In this document: positions 39,258 to 43,981 of the stretch, one piece after another
How the letters are laid out: each line of letters begins with the position of its first letter
How positions within the stretch are numbered: position 1 is the first letter of the stretch
Assembly: GCA_905215645.1 (NCBI GenBank)
Contig: CAJMQS010000018.1
Location: 1-43,981, forward strand
Reading direction: 5' to 3'
DNA: 43,981 nt
Origin: an uncultured bacterium
GTDB lineage: Bacteria > Bacillota > Negativicutes > Acidaminococcales > Acidaminococcaceae
Made by a program: the position numbers and the translations under genes
The notes under the pieces: model-generated
What the model was told of the DNA's origin: nothing
Seen by the model: only the letters and a program-made list of their open reading frames with translations
The model's database searches: none

Positions 39258-40062
39258 CACCTACCTGCCCTTCCGCTCCGAAATCCTGGAAGTGATCAAG
39301 CATGCGGACCTGGAATACACCTTCCGGATGGCCTATGACCGGGGCAAGGAACATCCGGTGAAACCGGGCCAGTTCTTTGAGATCTCCATCCCCAAATACG
39401 GGGAGGCTCCCATCTCCGTCAGCGGCATCACCGACCATTCCCTGGATTTCACCATCCGGAAGGTGGGCAGCCTGACCAACGAAATCTTCGAAAACTACGT
39501 GGGGGACCATTTCTTCCTCCGGGGACCCTACGGCAACGGGTTCGACGTGAACATGTTCAAGGGCAAGGAAATCATCCTGGTGGCCGGTGGATCCGGCCTG
39601 TCCCCCATCCACGGGGTCATCGACTACTTTGCGGACCATATGGACGAATGTGAACGGCTGACGGTGATCGTGGGCTTCAAATCCCCCCACGACATCCTGT
39701 TCCGGGACGACCTGAAACGGTGGAAACAGAGCGGCATGAACCTGATCTACACCGTGGACAAGGCGGATGACGATCCGGACTATGACGGCCATGTGGGGCT
39801 GGTGACCCAGTACATCCCGGAAATGAACCTCCAGGATCCGGACAACGCCATTGCCGTAGTGGTGGGCCCTCCCATGATGATCAAGTTCTCCATCAAGACC
39901 CTGCTGGGCCTGGGCTTCGACGAAGAAAAGATCTGGGTCTCCGAATCCCGGAAAATGTGCTGCGGCGTTGGCAAATGCGGCCACTGCCGGATCGGCGAAA
40001 TCTACGTGTGCCAGGATGGACCGGTGTTCAAATACACCCAGGTCCGGTCCTTCATTGACTAG
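39247..40062 (+). CDS. asrB: Anaerobic sulfite reductase subunit B, FAD/NAD(P)H reductase
   Basis: A 271-aa ferredoxin-NADP reductase-like protein: flavin domain (KPGQFFEISIPKYGEAPISVSG), NAD domain (ILVAGGSGLSPIHGVIDYF) and a C-terminal [2Fe-2S] motif CCGVGKCGHCRIGEIYVC (Cys238 onward). It oxidises NADH for sulfite reduction. Starts 11 bp before the asrA stop, with AAGGAGG inside asrA. Confidence 0.93.
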   Translation: MKDNTYLPFRSEILEVIKHADLEYTFRMAYDRGKEHPVKPGQFFEISIPKYGEAPISVSGITDHSLDFTIRKVGSLTNEIFENYVGDHFFLRGPYGNGFDVNMFKGKEIILVAGGSGLSPIHGVIDYFADHMDECERLTVIVGFKSPHDILFRDDLKRWKQSGMNLIYTVDKADDDPDYDGHVGLVTQYIPEMNLQDPDNAIAVVVGPPMMIKFSIKTLLGLGFDEEKIWVSESRKMCCGVGKCGHCRIGEIYVCQDGPVFKYTQVRSFID

Positions 40063-40072
40063 GAGGCGTCCC

Positions 40073-41050
40073 ATGCTGGATATGGATTGTGGAAAACTGA
40101 AAAAGAACGCCTACCGGGTGACCAAGCACCGGGGCATCACCTCTTCCCGGGTGCGGGTGCCCGGGGGCCATCTCACCGCTGATGTGCTGGGCAAGATCCA
40201 GGAGATTGCGGAAACCTACGGCAACGGCCAGGTCCATCTGACCATCCGCCAGGGCTTCGAGATCCTGGGGATCCCCTTTGAAAAGGTCCCCGAAGTGAAT
40301 AAGGCTCTCCAACCCATCATCGAGGAACTGGACATCAACCAGGAAGCTCCCGGCACCGGCTATCCCGCTTCCGGGACCCGGAACATCATGGCCTGTGTGG
40401 GGAACCGGGTGTGCCCCTTTGGGAACTATGATACCACCGCCCTGGCCAAACGGATCGAAAAGGCCATCTTCCCCAACGACCTCCATGTGAAGGTAGCCCT
40501 CACCGGCTGCCCCAACGACTGCTGCAAGGTGCGGATGCACGATTTCGGGATCATCGGCATGACCGAGCCCCAATTCGACCCTTCCCGCTGCATCAGCTGC
40601 GGAGCCTGCGTGAAGAAATGCAAGCAGCTTTCTGTGGAAGCCCTGCATATGGATAAATTCCGTCCGGTGCGGAACGTGGAAAAGTGCATCGGTTGCGGAG
40701 TCTGCACCCATGCCTGCCCCAACCGGGCCTGGACCCGGAGCAAGACCCAGTATTTCCGGATCACGCTGTTGGGCCGCAGCGGCAAGAAGAACCCCCGGAT
40801 GGGCGTGGACTTCATCAAATGGGCGGATGCGGACAGTGTGGTAAAGATTGTCAGCAACGTGTATGACTATGCCCGGAAGTACATCGACCCGGAAGCCCCT
40901 GGCGGCAAGGAACACATCGGCTATATGGTGGACCGGACCGGTCCGGAAGAATTCCTCCGGTACATCCTCCGGGACGTGCACTTGCCGGAAAAAGCGGAAG
41001 TGTACAAGCCTCTCTACTGGAACGGGATCCGGTATTGGGGATTGAAATAG
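40073..41050 (+). CDS. asrC: Anaerobic sulfite reductase subunit C, sirohaem subunit
   Basis: About 325 aa from the ATG at 40073 (MLDMDCGKLKKNAYRVTKHRG), with AGGAGG at 7 nt. The sirohaem/4Fe-4S ligands are C-x5-C (CVGNRVCPFG) and C-x3-C (TGCPNDCCK), and two ferredoxin motifs follow (CISCGACVKKCK, CIGCGVCTHAC). It reduces sulfite to sulfide in the cytoplasm. A start further upstream would overlap asrB extensively and is not family-like. Confidence 0.93.
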   Translation: MLDMDCGKLKKNAYRVTKHRGITSSRVRVPGGHLTADVLGKIQEIAETYGNGQVHLTIRQGFEILGIPFEKVPEVNKALQPIIEELDINQEAPGTGYPASGTRNIMACVGNRVCPFGNYDTTALAKRIEKAIFPNDLHVKVALTGCPNDCCKVRMHDFGIIGMTEPQFDPSRCISCGACVKKCKQLSVEALHMDKFRPVRNVEKCIGCGVCTHACPNRAWTRSKTQYFRITLLGRSGKKNPRMGVDFIKWADADSVVKIVSNVYDYARKYIDPEAPGGKEHIGYMVDRTGPEEFLRYILRDVHLPEKAEVYKPLYWNGIRYWGLK

Positions 41051-41052
41051 AT

Positions 41053-41211
41053 AAGACGTCAGACCGGCCCTAATGGGCCTCTCAGATGTCAGACGTCAGC
41101 TTACTGGCAATACGCAGTTGGATACTGCTGCCAAGTCGAACAAAGCTGATGTCTGAAGGCCCCCTGGGGCCATGTCTGAAAGGCCCGTACGGGCCGGTCT
41201 GGCGTCTTTTT
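41053..41211 (+). terminator. Long hairpin element acting as terminator after asrC
   Basis: AAGACGTCAGACCGGCCC (41053-41070) and GGGCCGGTCTGGCGTCTT (41191-41208) pair 17 of 18. A second inner pair is TCAGACGTCAGCTT with AAGCTGATGTCTGA, and small GGCCC-TAAT-GGGCC and GGCCC-GTAC-GGGCC hairpins sit within. TTTTT ends it on the plus strand. At about 155 bp it is far larger than a normal terminator and has the same tandem-end architecture as the element at 1345-1506. Confidence 0.65.
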
Positions 41212-41221
41212 CACTTTCCCA

Positions 41222-41230
41222 TGCTATAAT
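41222..41230 (+). promoter_or_regulatory. Extended -10 promoter of the phosphodiesterase gene
   Basis: TGCTATAAT at 41222-41230, 26 nt before the ATG at 41256 and directly after the hairpin element. Confidence 0.5.
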
Positions 41231-41255
41231 ACATCCATACGAAAGGATGATGCCC

Positions 41256-41774
41256 ATGAAATACATGATTGCTTCGGATATCCACGGTTCTGCTCTGTAT
41301 GCCCGGAAAATGGCAGAAGCCTTCCACCGAGAGGAGGCGGACCGGCTGATCCTTCTGGGAGACCTGCTGTACCATGGACCCCGGAACGACCTGCCAGAAG
41401 GTTATGCCCCCAAAGAGGTGATTGCCCTCCTGAACGGCCTGAAGGACCGGATCTTCTGCGTCCGGGGCAACTGCGAGGCGGAAGTGGACCAGATGGTCCT
41501 CCAGTTCCCGGTGCTGGCGGACTACGCCCTGCTGGAATGGAACCACCACCTGATCTTCGTCACCCACGGCCACCGATACAGCCTCCAGCACCCTCCCCTG
41601 CTCCAGCCCGGGGACATCCTCCTCCACGGCCACACCCACATTCCCGCCGACGAGCCCTGGGGCCAGGACAACCGGTACTGGAACCCAGGCTCCGTCTCCC
41701 TGCCCAAAGCAGGCACTCCCCACAGCTACATGGTGCTGGATAAAGCAGGGCCTGTATGGAAGGAGCTGGACTAG
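41256..41774 (+). CDS. Metallophosphoesterase, YfcE family
   Basis: About 172 aa from the ATG at 41256 (MKYMIASDIHGS), with AAAGGA at 8 nt. The dimetal motifs are ASDIHGS, LGDLLYHGPRN, RGNCEAEVDQ, VTHGH and LLHGHTHIP, in the order of the YfcE/MJ0936 phosphodiesterases. E. coli YfcE cleaves generic phosphodiesters in vitro; the natural substrate is unknown. It stands alone between the asr operon and the receptor gene. Confidence 0.9.
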   Translation: MKYMIASDIHGSALYARKMAEAFHREEADRLILLGDLLYHGPRNDLPEGYAPKEVIALLNGLKDRIFCVRGNCEAEVDQMVLQFPVLADYALLEWNHHLIFVTHGHRYSLQHPPLLQPGDILLHGHTHIPADEPWGQDNRYWNPGSVSLPKAGTPHSYMVLDKAGPVWKELD

Positions 41775-41799
41775 GGGTCGCGGCCGGGGCGTGAATTCT

Positions 41800-41828
41800 T
41801 TCACACCCCCTTTCCCATATGGTACAAT
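41800..41828 (+). promoter_or_regulatory. Promoter of the TonB-dependent receptor gene
   Basis: TTCACA (41800-41805), exact 17-bp spacer, TACAAT (41823-41828), 40 nt before the ATG. No Fur-type 19-bp palindrome is obvious around it. Confidence 0.65.
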
Positions 41829-41867
41829 ATTCCCGACAAAATCCTATACAAAAGGTGGAACAGGATC

Positions 41868-43919
41868 ATGATTCCTTCCAGAAAAATTTCGTTTTCGCTT
41901 TTCCTGGCGGTGCTGGGAATGGCTTCTTGCGGGTTCCGTCCCTTCCCGGCCCTGGCCCGGGAGGAAGCCTCTAAAGTCTCCCATGCCCAGAAGGCGGTGC
42001 CCCATCCTCAGACGGCTCCCGTTCTCCTGGGCCGTACCCCCGGCAAAGAGTCTCCGGTGATCGACGCCCACAGTGCGGTAGCCAACACGGACCTGATGCC
42101 GGTGGCTGCCGGGGTCACGGTGATCACCCGACAGGAAATCGCCGACAACCATTATGATTCAGTGGCAGAAGCCCTGACTTATGCGCCGGGGGTCACCGTC
42201 ACCGGCGGGGTGGTGAACACCTCCCAACGGATTGTCAGGATCGACGGGGATGAACGGGTAGCGGTATTCATCGACGGCCACCGGATGAATCTGGAAAGCG
42301 GCCTCACCAACGGGCGGAGCACCTACGACCTGGACATGGCTGTTCCCACTTCCGCCATCGAACGGATCGAAGTGATCCACGGGGCGGCAGACGGCGGATA
42401 CCTGAACTACGACACCCCAGGTGGCGCCGTCAACATCGTCACCCGGAAAGGATCCGGCCACCAGTTCCAGCTGGAAGGAGCCCGGGGCCCCTACGATGGC
42501 TGGCGCTGGAACGCCCATCTGGAAGGCAGTGCCGAAGGATGGAGCTGGCTGGCCACAGGAGGCCGGTCCAACCTGGATGCCCTCCACTACCGGGACAGCG
42601 CGGGAGACCGGCACACCATGCCCGATTCTGCCCAGAACCGCCGGGAAATGTTCTACCGGTTCGACCGGCAGTTCACCGATTCCACCTCTCTCACCCTGTC
42701 CTACGCCCATTTCAGCAACAGCCGGGGACTCTGGCTGGGCCGTTCCTACTGGGACACCCACCGGGAAAATTACGAGGCGGAAAAACTGGCCAACAACGTG
42801 AACCTGACCTACAACTACAAGGAAGATACGGCGGCTCCCGGCTGGATTTCCCTGTATCACAACTACAACCAGGCTGATTCTTACTACCCTGCAGGAACGG
42901 AAGAGCAGGATGAACTCCCCAGCTACAGCCGGTGGAAGGCTTACACCAACGGCCTGGACTGGCGGGACGGCTGGAAGGTGGGGAAGCATTTCACTGTCAC
43001 CACAGGAGTCACATGGCAGCACACCTCCCTGGATACGGAGCAGAACCTGCTGGACGCCCACAACTTCGCCAAGAACTACAACCAGGGCATCAGCAACCTG
43101 TCCGCCTATGTGACCACCAAGACCCGGTACGGCAAGCTGTCCCTCCAGAGCACCTCCCTGTTCAACCACAACACCCGGTTCGCTAATGAATACGTATACG
43201 GGGACTCTCTGGAATACCGGCCGGATGACAAACTGACCTTCTACGGCTCCCTCCAGCGGATCTATTCCGTCCCCACCCTGGACGAACTGTATTACAACAA
43301 TTACAATCGGGATTCCGACGGGGCCTGGAAGATCCGAGGGAACGAACATCTCCAGCCGGAAACGGGCTTCAAATGGAACGGGGGCATCCGATACAAGCTC
43401 AGCAGCCACAGCATCCTAGGTGTCAATGCCTTCGTGTCCCATATCAACAACCCCATTGTCTGGTACAAAGAAGCAGGGACCTGGACGCCCAAGAACCTGG
43501 AAAGCCAGAACAAGGACGGGATCCAGGTCACCTGGGAGGACCAGTTCAGTCCAAAATACGGTCTCACCGCCTCCTACGCCTGGACCAGGACGGACACTAC
43601 CTACGGCAGCGGCATCGATTCCCTGTACACCGACGAAGTGTCGCCCCATGCCGTCAAGGCAGCCTTGACCTACAGGGACAAACGCTGGACCAACAGCCTG
43701 CTGTTCCAAGCCGCCTGGGGCCGGGACAAGGGCTGGTACACCGGCAATGCTTTCACCCTGGACGCCAACGTCAATTACAAATTCAATCAGCACTGGAGCG
43801 CCTGGCTGAAGCTCCGGAACCTGCTGGACGAAAGTTACGAAGATGTAGGCTCCCGTACCCTGGGTGACTGCCCCGCCTACGGCCGGACGGCACTGGTGGG
43901 CGTGACGTATGCATTGTAA
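41868..43919 (+). CDS. TonB-dependent outer-membrane receptor
   Basis: A 683-aa protein: signal peptide (about 1-30, ISFSLFLAVLGMASCGFRPFPALAREE), plug domain from about 75 to 195 (VTVITRQEIADNHYDSVAEALTYAPGV, RIDGDERVAVFIDGHRMN, AIERIEVIHGAADGGYLNYDTPGGAVNIVT), then a 22-strand-type barrel with alternating aromatic strands and typical NYN/YxY turns. Such receptors import siderophores, haem, cobalamin or other ligands; with metH in the window cobalamin is tempting but not supported by any motif. The protein ends in VTYAL rather than the usual terminal Phe. No tonB/exbBD is adjacent. Confidence 0.9.
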   Translation: MIPSRKISFSLFLAVLGMASCGFRPFPALAREEASKVSHAQKAVPHPQTAPVLLGRTPGKESPVIDAHSAVANTDLMPVAAGVTVITRQEIADNHYDSVAEALTYAPGVTVTGGVVNTSQRIVRIDGDERVAVFIDGHRMNLESGLTNGRSTYDLDMAVPTSAIERIEVIHGAADGGYLNYDTPGGAVNIVTRKGSGHQFQLEGARGPYDGWRWNAHLEGSAEGWSWLATGGRSNLDALHYRDSAGDRHTMPDSAQNRREMFYRFDRQFTDSTSLTLSYAHFSNSRGLWLGRSYWDTHRENYEAEKLANNVNLTYNYKEDTAAPGWISLYHNYNQADSYYPAGTEEQDELPSYSRWKAYTNGLDWRDGWKVGKHFTVTTGVTWQHTSLDTEQNLLDAHNFAKNYNQGISNLSAYVTTKTRYGKLSLQSTSLFNHNTRFANEYVYGDSLEYRPDDKLTFYGSLQRIYSVPTLDELYYNNYNRDSDGAWKIRGNEHLQPETGFKWNGGIRYKLSSHSILGVNAFVSHINNPIVWYKEAGTWTPKNLESQNKDGIQVTWEDQFSPKYGLTASYAWTRTDTTYGSGIDSLYTDEVSPHAVKAALTYRDKRWTNSLLFQAAWGRDKGWYTGNAFTLDANVNYKFNQHWSAWLKLRNLLDESYEDVGSRTLGDCPAYGRTALVGVTYAL

Positions 43920-43924
43920 AAAAG

Positions 43925-43972
43925 AAGGGGGCTGTTGCACGTGTGAAAACCACACACGTGCAACAACCCCTT
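43925..43972 (+). terminator. Terminator of the TonB-dependent receptor gene
   Basis: TGTTGCACGTGTG and CACACGTGCAACA form a 13-bp stem extended by GGGG/CCCC; the T-run after it is only TT, but it follows the stop directly and uses the common GTTGCAC/GTGCAAC stem. Confidence 0.6.
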
Positions 43973-43981
43973 CGTCATACG

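Overview
The window reads as chromosome of a diderm Firmicute of the Negativicutes, most likely an Acidaminococcus-type anaerobe. This is inferred from a mix of Firmicutes-type genes (NiaR repressor, short aspartate-aminotransferase-fold arginine decarboxylase, anaerobic sulfite reductase AsrABC, HydE) with a TonB-dependent outer-membrane receptor, and from moderately high GC with many CGG/CCG codons. No tRNA, rRNA, CRISPR array, prophage or transposase gene was recognised.

Layout. 1-1185: a cobalamin-independent methionine synthase-like gene. 8710-1520 (minus): a tight six-gene run metF, a stand-alone MetH reactivation domain, metH, a C26 glutamine-amidotransferase-like hydrolase, an APC amino-acid permease and hydE. 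9415-15276: a PRPP-dependent phosphoribosyltransferase, a spacer packed with DnaA-box-like 9-mers, a small orphan, and a polyphosphate locus (ppk next to a degenerate Ppx-HD protein, with a second, normal-looking Ppx-HD protein divergent from it). 15322-18266: the niacin repressor NiaR and two LysR regulators. 18328-27138: a phosphate and export block with a LolCD/MacB-like ABC pair, a small secreted DUF3299-like protein, alkaline phosphatase phoA, phoU and pstBACS; both phoA and pstS have Pho-box-like promoters.

27317-33680: a polyamine block (minus) with arginine decarboxylase, SpeE, agmatinase, carboxynorspermidine synthase and carboxynorspermidine decarboxylase. It is headed by a strong promoter, about 330 nt of structured non-coding leader and an intrinsic terminator that stops 37 nt before the decarboxylase start. 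I regard this leader as the best candidate for an undescribed regulatory RNA. 33748-37809: a membrane protein with a His-rich tail, an unusual [FeFe]-hydrogenase-like protein and an ABC-F ATPase. 38238-43919: asrABC, a YfcE-like phosphodiesterase and a TonB-dependent receptor.

Cutting across this is a family of about 200-230 bp intergenic palindromic elements (window start, 22691, 29822, 36031, and inverted at 37861). They share tandem GGAAGTCT-type ends, an internal terminator-like stem whose sequence changes while its pairing is kept, and a GCAAATTT core. Two further elements (1345 and 41053) have the same architecture with different end sequences. They occur only between genes, and many intrinsic terminators share the stem GTTGCAC/GTGCAAC. 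Joint themes of the window are C1/methionine, phosphate/polyphosphate, polyamine and anaerobic redox metabolism.
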